NCBI RefSeq assembly: GCF_018390695.1
Contig: NZ_JAHBGF010000016.1
Span: forward strand, 186,001 to 250,000
Length of the DNA stretch: 64,000 nucleotides
Source: Ancylobacter sonchi
GTDB taxonomy: Bacteria; Pseudomonadota; Alphaproteobacteria; Rhizobiales; Xanthobacteraceae
Direction of reading: 5' to 3'
Position 1 is the stretch's first letter; each line of letters begins with the position of its first letter. Below are positions 46,877 to 56,673 of the stretch, one piece after another. A program made the translations under genes and the position numbers. The notes beneath the pieces are model-generated. The model had not been told where the DNA came from and searched no databases. It saw only the letters and a program-made list of their open reading frames with translations.

Positions 46877-48436
46877 TCACTCGGCGGCTTCGAGGCGACG
46901 GGGCGTGTCGCCGAATTCTTCGGGGAAATGGGTGAGGGCGCTAAGCACCGGGTAGGGCGTGAAGCCACCAAGCGCGCAGAGCGAGCCGAGCTTCATGGTC
47001 TGGCAGAGGTCCTTGAGCACTTCGAGGTTCTTCTCGCGGCGCTCGCCGGCGATGATGCGGTCGATGACCTCGACGCCGCGGGTGGAGCCGATGCGGCAGG
47101 GTGTGCACTTGCCGCAGCTCTCCACCGAGCAGAACTCCATGGCGAAGCGGGCCATCTTCACCATGTCGGCGTTCTCGTCGAAGACGACGATGCCGCCATG
47201 GCCGATCAGCGCGTCCTTGGCCGCGAAGGCCTCGTAGTCGAAGGGCAGGTCGAACTGCCAGGTCGGCACATAGGCGCCGAGCGGGCCACCGACCTGCGCC
47301 GCCTTCACCGGGCGCCCGGACGCAGTGCCGCCGCCGATGTCGTTGATGAGCTCGCCGAGGGTGATGCCGAAGGCGGTCTCGAACAGGCCGCCGAACTTCA
47401 CATTGCCGGCGATCTGGATCGGCATGGTGCCGCGCGAGCGCCCCATGCCGAAATCCATGTATTTCTGAGCGCCGTCGGCGAGGATGTGCGGCACCGCCAC
47501 CAGCGACAGCACGTTATTGATCACCGTCGGCTTCTGGAACAGGCCCTTATGGGCCGGCAGCGGCGGCTTGGCGCGCACCGTGCCGCGACCGCCCTCGAGG
47601 CTGTCGAGCAGCGCGGTTTCCTCGCCGCAGACATAGGCGCCGGCGCCCATGCGCACTTCCATGTCGAAGCTGTGCTGCGAGCCGGCGATGTTGACGCCCA
47701 GCATGCCATGCGCGCGCGCCGCCTCGATCGCCTTCTCCATCGCCCAGATGGCGTGGGGATATTCCGAGCGGGTGTAGACGAAGCCCTTGGTCGCTCCGAC
47801 CGCCAGGCCGGCAATGGTCATGCCCTCGATCAGCTGGAAGGGGTCGCCTTCCATGATCATGCGATCGGCGAAGGTGCCCGAATCGCCCTCGTCGGCGTTG
47901 CAGACGATGTATTTGCGGTCGGCCTTGGCATCCGCCACGGTCTTCCACTTGATGGCGGTCGGGAAGCCGGCGCCGCCGCGGCCGCGCAGGCCCGACTTCT
48001 TGACTTCCTCGATGATCTCCGCCGGGCCGAGCGCCAGTGCGCGCTCAAGGCCGCGATAGCCGCCATGCGCGACGTAGTCGGCATAGGAGGCGGGATCGAC
48101 GATGCCGCAGCGGGCATAGGTCAGCCGCGTCTGCTTGGCCATGAAGGGATGCTCTTCCGGCTTGCCGATGCGCAGCGCATGCGCGGCGCCGGTGAGGAAG
48201 CCGGCCTCGAACAGGCCCTCGACGTCGGTCTCTTCCACCGGGCCATAGGCGATGCGGCCTTCCGGCGTCGCGACCTCGACCAGCGGCTCCAGCCACAGCA
48301 TGCCGCGCGAGCCGGTGCGGATGATCTCGACCGGCTGCTTGCGGGCGAGCGCCGCAGCCTGGATGGACTCGACCACCTCGTCGGCGCCGCAGGCGATGGC
48401 GCAGGCGTCCTTGGGAACGTAGATGCGGATGGTCAC
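46877..48436 (-). CDS. fdsB: NAD-dependent formate dehydrogenase beta (diaphorase) subunit
   Basis: The 519-residue NuoF-like subunit passes electrons from the iron-sulfur chain via FMN to NAD+. GLRGRGGAGFPTAIKW begins the FMN/NADH site, CNADEGDSGTF follows, and CSVESCGKCTPCRIGSTRG provides the [4Fe-4S] ligands. The first 130 residues form the thioredoxin-like extension usual in FdsB. The start is GTG with GGAGG upstream, overlapping the fdsG stop by four bases. Confidence 0.96.
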   Translation of the reverse strand: MTIRIYVPKDACAIACGADEVVESIQAAALARKQPVEIIRTGSRGMLWLEPLVEVATPEGRIAYGPVEETDVEGLFEAGFLTGAAHALRIGKPEEHPFMAKQTRLTYARCGIVDPASYADYVAHGGYRGLERALALGPAEIIEEVKKSGLRGRGGAGFPTAIKWKTVADAKADRKYIVCNADEGDSGTFADRMIMEGDPFQLIEGMTIAGLAVGATKGFVYTRSEYPHAIWAMEKAIEAARAHGMLGVNIAGSQHSFDMEVRMGAGAYVCGEETALLDSLEGGRGTVRAKPPLPAHKGLFQKPTVINNVLSLVAVPHILADGAQKYMDFGMGRSRGTMPIQIAGNVKFGGLFETAFGITLGELINDIGGGTASGRPVKAAQVGGPLGAYVPTWQFDLPFDYEAFAAKDALIGHGGIVVFDENADMVKMARFAMEFCSVESCGKCTPCRIGSTRGVEVIDRIIAGERREKNLEVLKDLCQTMKLGSLCALGGFTPYPVLSALTHFPEEFGDTPRRLEAAE

Positions 48437-48906
48437 GATTGCGCCTCCGAGATCAGTGCGTCGAGGCGACGCTCGTTGAGACGGGCGACGATGCGGCCGT
48501 CGAGCATGGCGGAGGGCGCGGTGGCGCACAGGCCGAGGCAATAGATCGGCTCCACCGTCACCCGGCCGTCGGCCGTGGTCTCGCCGAGCTTGCAGCCGAG
48601 CTTGTGCTCGGCATGGGCGGCGAGCGCGTCACCACCGGCGGCCTGGCAGGCCTCGGCGCGGCACAGCTTCAGCACGTGCTGGCCGGCGGGCTCGTGGCGG
48701 AAATCATGATAGAAGGTCACCACGCCGTGCACTTCCGCGCGCGACACGTTGAGCTTCTCGGCGAGCATCGGCACGACGGCATCCGGCACATAGCCGAAGG
48801 TTTCCTGCACCGCGTGGAGCATCGGCATCAGCGGGCCTTCGAGATGGACGAATTCGCCGATGACGGCTTGCGCCCGCTCCTCGCTCCAGGGCTCGTAGTG
48901 CGGCAT
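48433..48906 (-). CDS. fdsG: NAD-dependent formate dehydrogenase gamma subunit
   Basis: The 157-residue NuoE-like thioredoxin-fold protein carries a [2Fe-2S] cluster with cysteines in LCRAEAC and YCLGLC. HGVVTFYHDFRHEPAGQHVLKLC is typical. It is the first gene of the fdsG-fdsB-fdsA-fdhD-fdsD operon, with GGGAG before the ATG and an FNR/FixK-type box 53 bases upstream. The LysR gene fdsR found next to some fds operons is absent here. Confidence 0.95.
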   Translation of the reverse strand: MPHYEPWSEERAQAVIGEFVHLEGPLMPMLHAVQETFGYVPDAVVPMLAEKLNVSRAEVHGVVTFYHDFRHEPAGQHVLKLCRAEACQAAGGDALAAHAEHKLGCKLGETTADGRVTVEPIYCLGLCATAPSAMLDGRIVARLNERRLDALISEAQS

Positions 48907-48958
48907 TTTCTCCCGGACCTTCTTTTAAAGTTTTCCAATGGAGAACATCGTGCCGCAG

Positions 48959-48972
48959 TTGACCAAAATCAA
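48959..48972 (-). promoter_or_regulatory. FNR/FixK-type binding site (anaerobox) upstream of fdsG
   Basis: TTGACCAAAATCAA is a perfect TTGA-N6-TCAA dyad, the core of Crp/FNR-family FixK/FnrN sites. Its centre is about 60 bases before the fdsG ATG, where a class II activator site would put the transcription start near 48924, leaving a short leader that still contains the ribosome binding site. It is 180 bases from the divergent yifB start, so fdsG is the better target. Confidence 0.6.
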
Positions 48973-49153
48973 TTCCGGTGTTCCGTCTCTTGATAGAAAG
49001 GTTCTATCGAACGACCCCTGCGCCGCAGAGGAAACCGACAAATCGGCGCTCGTGTTCCCTTAATGTTCTTGACGCTGTCTCTGCGTCCCCTACAGTGAGG
49101 TATCGGGGGCGGGGCGCACGCCGGCGCCGCGCGAAGACGTGATCGGGGGCGGC

Positions 49154-50686
49154 ATGGTCCAGCGGGTGGCGACGGTGGCGTTCGAGGGCATCGAGGCGCG
49201 TCCGGTCGACGTGCAGGTGCAGGTCAGCCCCGGCCTGCCGGCCTTCAACCTCGTCGGCCTCGCCGACAAGGCGGTGACCGAAGCGAAGGAGCGGGTGCGC
49301 GCCGCGTTGATCGCCTCCGGCCTCGCGCTGCCGCCCAAGCGCATCACCGTCAATCTCGCCCCCGCCGACCTGCCGAAGGAAGGCAGCCATTACGACCTGC
49401 CGATCGCGCTCGGGCTGATGGCCGCCATCGGCGCCATTCCCGCCGAGGCGCTGGAGGGATTCACCGTGGTCGGCGAACTGGCGCTCGACGGCCGCATCGC
49501 CGCGGTGGCCGGGGTGCTGCCAGCCGCCATCGGCGCCAATGCCCGCGACCACGGGCTGATCTGTCCGGCGGAATGCGGGCAGGAGGCGGCCTGGGCCAGC
49601 CCGGACATGCCGGTGCTGGCTCCTTCCTCGCTGATCCAGCTGGTCGGCCACCTCAATGGCCGCCAGCGCCTGACCCGTCCCGAGCCGCGGCTGGAGACCG
49701 CCGGCGCCGCCTTGCCGGACCTCTGCGAGGTACGCGGGCAGGAAACTGCCCGCCGGGCATTGGAGGTCGCCGCTGCCGGCAGCCATAACCTGCTGTTCTG
49801 CGGCCCGCCCGGCGCCGGCAAGTCGATGCTGGCGCAACGTCTGCCCTCGATCCTGCCGCCGCTGGCGCCGGCGGAACTGCTGGAAGTCTCGATGATCGCC
49901 TCGGTGGCCGGCACGCTGCAATCGGGCGCGCTCACCGACCGACGGCCGTTCCGTGCCCCGCACCATTCCGCCTCCATGGCGGCGATGGTCGGCGGTGGCA
50001 ACCGTGCCCGGCCGGGCGAGGTCTCGCTCGCCCATAATGGCGTGCTGTTCCTCGACGAACTGCCGGAATTCCAGCCCTCGGTACTCGACGCGTTGCGCCA
50101 GCCACTGGAAACCGGCGACGCCTTCATCGCCCGCGCCAATCACCGCGTCACCTATCCCGCGCGGTTCCAGCTGGTGGCGGCGATGAACCCCTGCCGCTGC
50201 GGTCGCGCCGGCGAGCCGGGCTTCACCTGTCGGCGCGGGCCGCGCTGCGCCGCCGACTATCAGGCGCGGCTGTCGGGGCCGTTCCTCGACCGCATCGACC
50301 TGCATCTTGATGTGCCCGCGCTCTCCGCCGTCGATCTCGTGCGGCCCGCACCGGCGGAATCGAGCGCCACGGTCGCCAGGCGGGTGGCGGCGGCGCGCGA
50401 TATCCAGGCCGAACGTTTCGCTGCCCTCGGCCGGCCGGACCTCACCACCAACGCGCAGGCATCCGGCCCGATTCTGGAGGACATCGCCTCCCCCGATGCC
50501 GGCGGCGCGGCTCTGCTGACCGACGCCGCCCGCATCATGCGGCTATCGGCCCGCGGCTATCACCGGGTTCTGCGGGTGGCGCGGACCCTCGCCGACCTTT
50601 CCGGTGCCGAAACGGTTTCCCGCGCCCACATCGCGGAAGCTCTGGCCTACCGGGTCGGCGCCGACCGGGCGACGGTGGCCGCGTGA
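49154..50686 (+). CDS. YifB/ComM-family Mg-chelatase-like AAA+ ATPase
   Basis: The 510-residue protein has an N-terminal Lon-like domain (LPAFNLVGLADKAVTEAKERVRAAL, then PADLPKEGSHYDLPIALGLM), a central AAA+ domain with Walker A GPPGAGKSM and Walker B GVLFLDELPEF, zinc-type cysteines in AAMNPCRCG, and a C-terminal helical domain (RIMRLSARGYHRVLRVARTLADL). ComM relatives are hexameric helicases that widen heteroduplex during natural transformation. The start MVQRVATVAFEG is preferred. Divergent from fdsG. Confidence 0.92.
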   Translation: MVQRVATVAFEGIEARPVDVQVQVSPGLPAFNLVGLADKAVTEAKERVRAALIASGLALPPKRITVNLAPADLPKEGSHYDLPIALGLMAAIGAIPAEALEGFTVVGELALDGRIAAVAGVLPAAIGANARDHGLICPAECGQEAAWASPDMPVLAPSSLIQLVGHLNGRQRLTRPEPRLETAGAALPDLCEVRGQETARRALEVAAAGSHNLLFCGPPGAGKSMLAQRLPSILPPLAPAELLEVSMIASVAGTLQSGALTDRRPFRAPHHSASMAAMVGGGNRARPGEVSLAHNGVLFLDELPEFQPSVLDALRQPLETGDAFIARANHRVTYPARFQLVAAMNPCRCGRAGEPGFTCRRGPRCAADYQARLSGPFLDRIDLHLDVPALSAVDLVRPAPAESSATVARRVAAARDIQAERFAALGRPDLTTNAQASGPILEDIASPDAGGAALLTDAARIMRLSARGYHRVLRVARTLADLSGAETVSRAHIAEALAYRVGADRATVAA

Positions 50687-50963
50687 TCAGGTGAGAATGG
50701 TCGCGCCAGTCCGTCACGGAAGCGTAGCGGTGTCTGCATCATCGGCACGACGGTAGGGGCACGATCGCGAACCCGCCGGTGAACGCGCGAGAGCTCATCG
50801 GGCTGGCAGCGCCCGGCGCTTTATCCAGCGAAGCGCCCGACTATAAGGTCACGTTCGCCTGCAACGCGGCGCGTCGGCCGATGACCTTGCCAATGACCCG
50901 GCCTTCCGCATGTTCCGGCCAAGGCGCGAGGCACGCCGCCCCACCATGTGAAAGACGCATGCC

Positions 50964-51815
50964 ATGAACCCGCCGGCCGTAGCCATCGATGAGACCAGCG
51001 AACTCCAATACAACCTGGCGCTCACCGTGCCGGACATGCCGGTCACCACCGGCGCCTGGCCGGCGCGGGCGGAGGCGGCCCGCCGGCGGCATCCGCCGCT
51101 TGCCGATCTTGCCTATGGAACGCATCCGCGCGCCCGGCTCGACCTGTTCCGGGCCCCCTCTCCGCGCGGTACCTTCGTCTTCATCCATGGCGGCTTCTGG
51201 CGGGCGCGCTCGAAGGACGAATTTTCCTGGATCGCAGAACCCTTCCTCGCCGCCGGCTATTCAGTAGCGCTGCCCAGCTATCCGCTGTGCCCGCAGGCAC
51301 CTTTTGCCACCATCGCGCCGGCCATCCGCGCCGCCTTCGCACATCTCTATCGCGTGCTTCTCTCACCGGACGAGCGAGCGCGCATCGTCATCTCCGGCCA
51401 CTCGGCCGGCGGCTATCTCGCCGCCGACCTGCTGACGGTGGATTGGCAGGCGCTGGACCTGCCAGCTATCCCCTTCCAGGGCGTGCTGCCGATCTCCGGT
51501 GTGTTCGATCTTTCCCCATTGGTCGCCACCAGCATCAACGGCGATCTCCAACTCACCCGGGAGGAAGCCGTCCGGCTCAGCCTGCACCAGACACCGGCCC
51601 GCTTCCCGGTTCGCACCGTGGTGGCGGTCGGTGCAGCGGAAACCGATGGCTTCCGGCAGCAGAGCACGGGATTGGCGGAACGCTGGCATGACCTGTCGCC
51701 CACCCTCCTGACCGTGCCCGGCGCCCATCACTTCGACATTCTCGACAGCCTCGCCACACCGGACGGGCTGCTGCATGCGGCGGCGCGCGACCTGCTCGAT
51801 GCCGATCCCGCCTGA
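50964..51815 (+). CDS. alpha/beta hydrolase (esterase / arylformamidase-like)
   Basis: The 283-residue protein has the oxyanion motif FIHGGFWRA (HGG, as in hormone-sensitive-lipase-like and kynurenine formamidase-like enzymes), the nucleophile elbow GHSAGGYLA and, near the end, a probable catalytic histidine in GAHHFDIL. YPLCPQAPFATI is typical of the BD-FAE-like group. No signal peptide. The ABC operon follows 114 bases later, which hints at shared substrate handling but nothing more. The 277 bases upstream contain no gene. Confidence 0.82.
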   Translation: MNPPAVAIDETSELQYNLALTVPDMPVTTGAWPARAEAARRRHPPLADLAYGTHPRARLDLFRAPSPRGTFVFIHGGFWRARSKDEFSWIAEPFLAAGYSVALPSYPLCPQAPFATIAPAIRAAFAHLYRVLLSPDERARIVISGHSAGGYLAADLLTVDWQALDLPAIPFQGVLPISGVFDLSPLVATSINGDLQLTREEAVRLSLHQTPARFPVRTVVAVGAAETDGFRQQSTGLAERWHDLSPTLLTVPGAHHFDILDSLATPDGLLHAAARDLLDADPA

Positions 51816-51929
51816 CGGATGGCCTCCGGGGCAACTATCGCTCTGGATGCACGGGGGGATTGTTGCGCCCGCCTTCCCCATGCCAGAAAGCAGACGGGAT
51901 GACTTTGGGTGAACCGGGGAGACTTCGAC

Positions 51930-53096
51930 GTGAAGCGGACGATCGGCGCTGCGGCGCTCGCCACCATTCTGGCCCTGCCGGGCGCCGCCGGCGCCGATGA
52001 GCTGAAGATCGGGCTGATTTCCACCCTCTCCGGCCCCTCGGCGGCGCTCGGCCAGCATCTGCGCGACGGCTTCCTGCTGGCGGTTAAGCAGCGCGGCGGC
52101 AAGCTCGGCGGCGAGGCCGCCGAGGTGATCGTGGTCGACGACGAGCTCAAGCCGGATGTCGCCGTCACCAAGGCAAAGGCGCTGGTCGACCGCGACAAGG
52201 TCGACTTCGTGGTCGGCGTGGTGTTCTCCAATGTGATGAACGCCGTCGCCAAGCCGCTGGCGGAATCCAAGACCTTCCTGATCAGCGCCAATGCCGGCCC
52301 GTCCACCCTCGCCGGCGAGGGGTGCAGCCCATATGTGTTCTCCGCCTCCTACCAGAACGACCAGAACCACGAGGTTCTCGGCAAATACGCGCAGGACAAG
52401 GGCTACAAGAAGGTGGTGCTGATGGCGCCGAACTATCAGGCGGGCAAGGATTCGCTCGCCGGGTTCAAGCGCCACTACAAGGGCGAGGTCGCCGAGGAGA
52501 TCTACACCCAGCTCGGCCAGCTCGACTTTTCCGCCGAGCTCGCCCGCATCGCCGCGGCCGAGCCGGACGCGGTATTCACCTTCATGCCGGGCGGCATGGG
52601 CGTGAACCTCGTCAAGCAGTACCGCCAGGCCGGCCTCGCCGACACCGTGCCCTTCCTTTCCGCCTTCACCGTCGACGAGACCACGCTGCCGGCCACGCAG
52701 GGCGCCGCGCTCGGCCTGTATTCCGGCGCCGCCTGGGCTCCCAATCTCGACACGCCGGAAAACAAGGCCTTCGTCGCCGCCTTCGAGAAGGAATATGGCT
52801 ATGTCCCGGCACTCTACGCCGCGCAGGCCTATGACGCGGCGCTGATGATCGATGCGGCGGTGAAAGGGCTCGGTGGCAAGCTCGACGACAAGGAGGCGGT
52901 GCGCGCGGCGCTGAAGAAAGCCGACTTCAAGTCGGTGCGCGGCGCCTTCTCCTTCAACACCAACCAGTTCCCGATCCAGGACTTCTATCTCGTCAAGGTC
53001 GCCAAGCGGCCGGACGGCAAGTTTGAGACCGAGATCGCCGAGACGGTGTTCAAGCAATATGGCGACGTCTATGCCGCCAAATGCCCGATGAAGTGA
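51930..53096 (+). CDS. periplasmic substrate-binding protein, branched-chain amino acid-type ABC transporter
   Basis: The 388-residue LivJ/LivK-like protein has a signal peptide of about 22 residues (KRTIGAAALATILALPGAAGA) and a type I periplasmic binding fold: LKIGLISTLSGPSAALGQ, then VDFVVGVVFSNVMNAV and FVAAFEKEYGYVPALYAAQAYDAAL. I take the GTG at 51930, with GGGGAGA upstream, over an in-frame GTG 21 bases earlier. It heads a five-gene uptake operon. Ligands of this family include branched-chain amino acids, amides, urea and aromatic acids; which one is unknown. Confidence 0.92.
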   Translation: MKRTIGAAALATILALPGAAGADELKIGLISTLSGPSAALGQHLRDGFLLAVKQRGGKLGGEAAEVIVVDDELKPDVAVTKAKALVDRDKVDFVVGVVFSNVMNAVAKPLAESKTFLISANAGPSTLAGEGCSPYVFSASYQNDQNHEVLGKYAQDKGYKKVVLMAPNYQAGKDSLAGFKRHYKGEVAEEIYTQLGQLDFSAELARIAAAEPDAVFTFMPGGMGVNLVKQYRQAGLADTVPFLSAFTVDETTLPATQGAALGLYSGAAWAPNLDTPENKAFVAAFEKEYGYVPALYAAQAYDAALMIDAAVKGLGGKLDDKEAVRAALKKADFKSVRGAFSFNTNQFPIQDFYLVKVAKRPDGKFETEIAETVFKQYGDVYAAKCPMK

Positions 53097-53151
53097 TGCG
53101 TTTCCTTTCGGGGGCAGCGGCCGGCGGCCGGAGGCAAGGCCGGGCACGGGC

Positions 53152-54075
53152 ATGAGCACCACGCTCCTCCTCATCCAGACGCTGAACGGGCTGCAGCTCG
53201 GCGTGTTGCTGTTCCTGATCGCGGCCGGGCTGACGCTGGTGTTCGGGGTGATGGATTTCATCAACCTCGCCCACGGCGTCCAGTACATGCTGGGCGCCTA
53301 TTTCCTCGCCGCCTTCGCCGCCGCCACCGGCAGCTTCGCGCTCGGACTGGTGCTGGCGCTCGGCGCCGCGCTGCTGTGCGGCGTGGTGCTGGAACGGCTG
53401 GTGCTGCGCCATCTCTATGGCCGCGACCATCTCGACCAGGTGCTGGCGACCTTCGGCATCATCCTGTTTCTCAACGAGGCCGTGCGCGCGCTGTGGGGCT
53501 CGGCGCCACTGCATGTCGACATTCCCGAGGCGATGTCCGGCGCGGTGCGGCTGATGCCCGGCCTGCTCTACCCGTTCTACCGCCTGGTGCTGATCGGCGC
53601 CGGCCTCGGGGTGGCGCTGCTGCTCTATGTGCTGGTTGCCCATACCCGCATCGGCATGCGCGTGCGTGCCGGGGCGAGCGACGCGGCGATGGTGTCGGCG
53701 CTCGGGGTGAATGTCGGCCGGCTGTTCACCCTGGTGTTCGGCTTCGGCGCCATGCTGGCCGGCTTTGCCGGCGCGCTGGCGGCGCCGATCCTCTCGGTGG
53801 AGCCAGGCATGGGCGACAACATCCTCATCCTCGCCTTCGTGGTGGTGGTGATCGGCGGCATCGGCTCGGTGCGCGGCGCCTTCGTGGCGGCGCTGCTGGT
53901 CGGACTGGTCGACACGCTCGGGCGCTCCTTCTCCACCAGCCTGATGCGGCTCGCAATGGATTCCTCGGCCGCCGCGCAAGCCGGCCCGGCGCTCGCTTCC
54001 ATGCTGGTCTATGTGTTGATGGCGCTGGTGCTGGCGGTGCGCCCGCGTGGCCTGTTCCCCGCGAGGGCGGGATGA
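53152..54075 (+). CDS. livH: branched-chain amino acid-type ABC permease, LivH
   Basis: The 307-residue inner-membrane protein has about eight helices and the LivH signature GLTLVFGVMDFINLAHGVQYMLGAYF. The later RAGASDAAMVSALGVNVGRLFTLVFGFGAMLAGFAGAL is the loop contacting the ATPase. The stop overlaps the livM start by four bases. Gene symbol reflects family, not a proven leucine substrate. Confidence 0.93.
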   Translation: MSTTLLLIQTLNGLQLGVLLFLIAAGLTLVFGVMDFINLAHGVQYMLGAYFLAAFAAATGSFALGLVLALGAALLCGVVLERLVLRHLYGRDHLDQVLATFGIILFLNEAVRALWGSAPLHVDIPEAMSGAVRLMPGLLYPFYRLVLIGAGLGVALLLYVLVAHTRIGMRVRAGASDAAMVSALGVNVGRLFTLVFGFGAMLAGFAGALAAPILSVEPGMGDNILILAFVVVVIGGIGSVRGAFVAALLVGLVDTLGRSFSTSLMRLAMDSSAAAQAGPALASMLVYVLMALVLAVRPRGLFPARAG

Positions 54076-55003
54076 GCGCATCCGCCCGACATTCCCTGCT
54101 GCCGCTGCTCATCGGCGCCGGCTTCGTCCTGGTGCCGCTCATCACCGGCGGCGACGTCTATGCGGTGAACCTTGCCATACGCATCATGTGCCTCGCCATC
54201 GCGGCGATCGGGCTCGATCTGATCCTCGGCTATGGACGGCTGGTCAGCTTCGGCCATGCCGCCTTCTTCGGTGCCGGCGCCTATGCCGTCGGCATCCTGT
54301 CGACGCACGGCTTTACCAGCGCGCCGCTGCTGATCGGCGCCGCCATTCTCGCCGGCGCGGCGCTGGCCCTGCCGATCGGCGCGGTCTCGCTGCGCACGCG
54401 CGGCGTGTATTTCATCATGATCACGCTGGCCTTCGGGCAGATGCTGTTCTTCACCGCCACCAGCCTCTCGGCCTATGGCGGCGACGACGGGCTGAGCCTG
54501 CCGGCGCGCGCCACCTTCCTCGGCACCGATCCGTTCGGATCGCCGCTGAGCTTCCACTATGTGGTGCTGGCGTTGCTGGCGCTCGTCTATCTCGGCGGCC
54601 GCGTCCTCGTCGCCTCGCGCTTCGGCCGGGTGCTGCGGGCAGGCGGCGAGGACGAGCGGCGGGTGATCGCCGCCGGCTTCCCGATCACCGCCTACCGGCT
54701 GGTCGCCTTCGTCATTGCCGGCGGGATAGCCGGGCTCGCCGGCGGTCTCTATGCCGAATTCACCGAGTTCGTCAGCCCGGCCTATCTGTCGTGGCAGCGC
54801 TCGGGCGAGTTCATCGTCATGGTGGTGCTGGGCGGCACCGGATCGCTGCACGGGGCGGTGCTCGGCGCCGCCGGCGTGGTGCTGCTGGAGGAGTGGCTCG
54901 CCGAGTTCACCGAACATTGGCGGCTGATCTTCGGCCCGCTGCTGGTGCTGGCGGCGCTGGCGGGACGGGACGGCCTTGCCCGCCTGCTCGGCAGGGGAAA
55001 GCC

Positions 55004-55007
<4 letters not shown>
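54072..55007 (+). CDS. livM: branched-chain amino acid-type ABC permease, LivM
   Basis: The 311-residue permease has about nine helices with AIRIMCLAIAAIGLDLILGYGRLVSFGHAAFFGAGAY and the coupling region RRVIAAGFPITAYRLVAFVIAGGIAGLAGGLYA. It overlaps livH (ATGA) and livG (ATGA), indicating tight translational coupling. A longer frame that begins inside livH is not the gene. Confidence 0.93.
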
Positions 55008-55771
<764 letters not shown>

Positions 55772-56491
55772 ATGCTGGAACTCTCCGACGTCGCGGCCGG
55801 CTATGGCGGCAACCAGGTGCTGTTCGGCGTTTCGCTCCGCGTCGGCGCCGGCGAGGCCGTGGCGCTGATGGGGCGCAACGGCATGGGGAAGAGCACGACG
55901 GTGAAGACCGTCATGGGCCTACTGCCGGCCAGCGGCGGCGCCATCTCCTTCGCCGGGCGCCCGATCCTCGGCCTGCCGCCCTACCGCATCGCCAATGCCG
56001 GCATCGGCCTGGTGCCGGAAGGCCGGCGCGTCTTTCCGACCTTGAGCGTGCGCGAAAACCTGATCGCCACCGCCCGCGCCGCCGAGGCGGGCCGCGACGG
56101 CCAGCCGAAGGCGCCGGACTGGACGCTCGCCGCGATCTACGAATTGCTGCCCCGCCTCGCCGAACGCCAGCGTCACCTTGGCAGCCAGCTCTCCGGCGGC
56201 GAGCAGCAGATGCTCGCCATCGGCCGGGCGCTGATGACAAATCCCCGGCTGGTGATCCTCGACGAGGCGACTGAGGGACTGGCCCCGCTGATTCGCGCCG
56301 AGATCTGGGCCTGCCTGGAACGGCTCAAGCAGGCAGGCCTCGCCATTCTGGTCATCGACAAGCATGCCGACGCGCTGGCGCGCATCGCCGACCGGCACGT
56401 CATCCTGGAGAAAGGCCGCGTGGCCTGGAGCGGCGACACCAACGCCTTCCGCGCCGATCCCGGCCTCAAGGACCGCTTCCTGCATGTATAA
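55772..56491 (+). CDS. livF: branched-chain amino acid-type ABC ATPase, LivF
   Basis: The 239-residue ATPase has Walker A GRNGMGKST, the LivF-type IGLVPEGRRVFPTLSVRENL, signature LSGGEQQMLAIGRAL and Walker B LVILDEATEGLAP. The H-loop position reads VIDKHADAL, so a Lys-His replaces the usual Glu/Asp-His order, though the histidine is kept. Adjacent to livG without a gap; last gene of the operon. Confidence 0.94.
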   Translation: MLELSDVAAGYGGNQVLFGVSLRVGAGEAVALMGRNGMGKSTTVKTVMGLLPASGGAISFAGRPILGLPPYRIANAGIGLVPEGRRVFPTLSVRENLIATARAAEAGRDGQPKAPDWTLAAIYELLPRLAERQRHLGSQLSGGEQQMLAIGRALMTNPRLVILDEATEGLAPLIRAEIWACLERLKQAGLAILVIDKHADALARIADRHVILEKGRVAWSGDTNAFRADPGLKDRFLHV

Positions 56492-56673
56492 GTCGGCTAA
56501 TCATCGACAGGATGACTTACGGGAATGACCGTAGCCGCCGGGCAGTGGAGCATTCGTCGCATGTGTCGGGGCCGGCGCGGCGCGCGACTACCGTATCTGT
56601 CACATCGCCGTTGGAAAAACGTGATTCTGTCGCCCCTTGAAACTATGATATGTGACGGTTTCAGGGGCACGCC

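Noticed and set aside
45222-46955. A 577-codon plus-strand frame opposite fdsA, and a similar one (46868-48544) opposite fdsB
   Set aside because: Both are complements of well-conserved formate dehydrogenase subunits with shadow composition.
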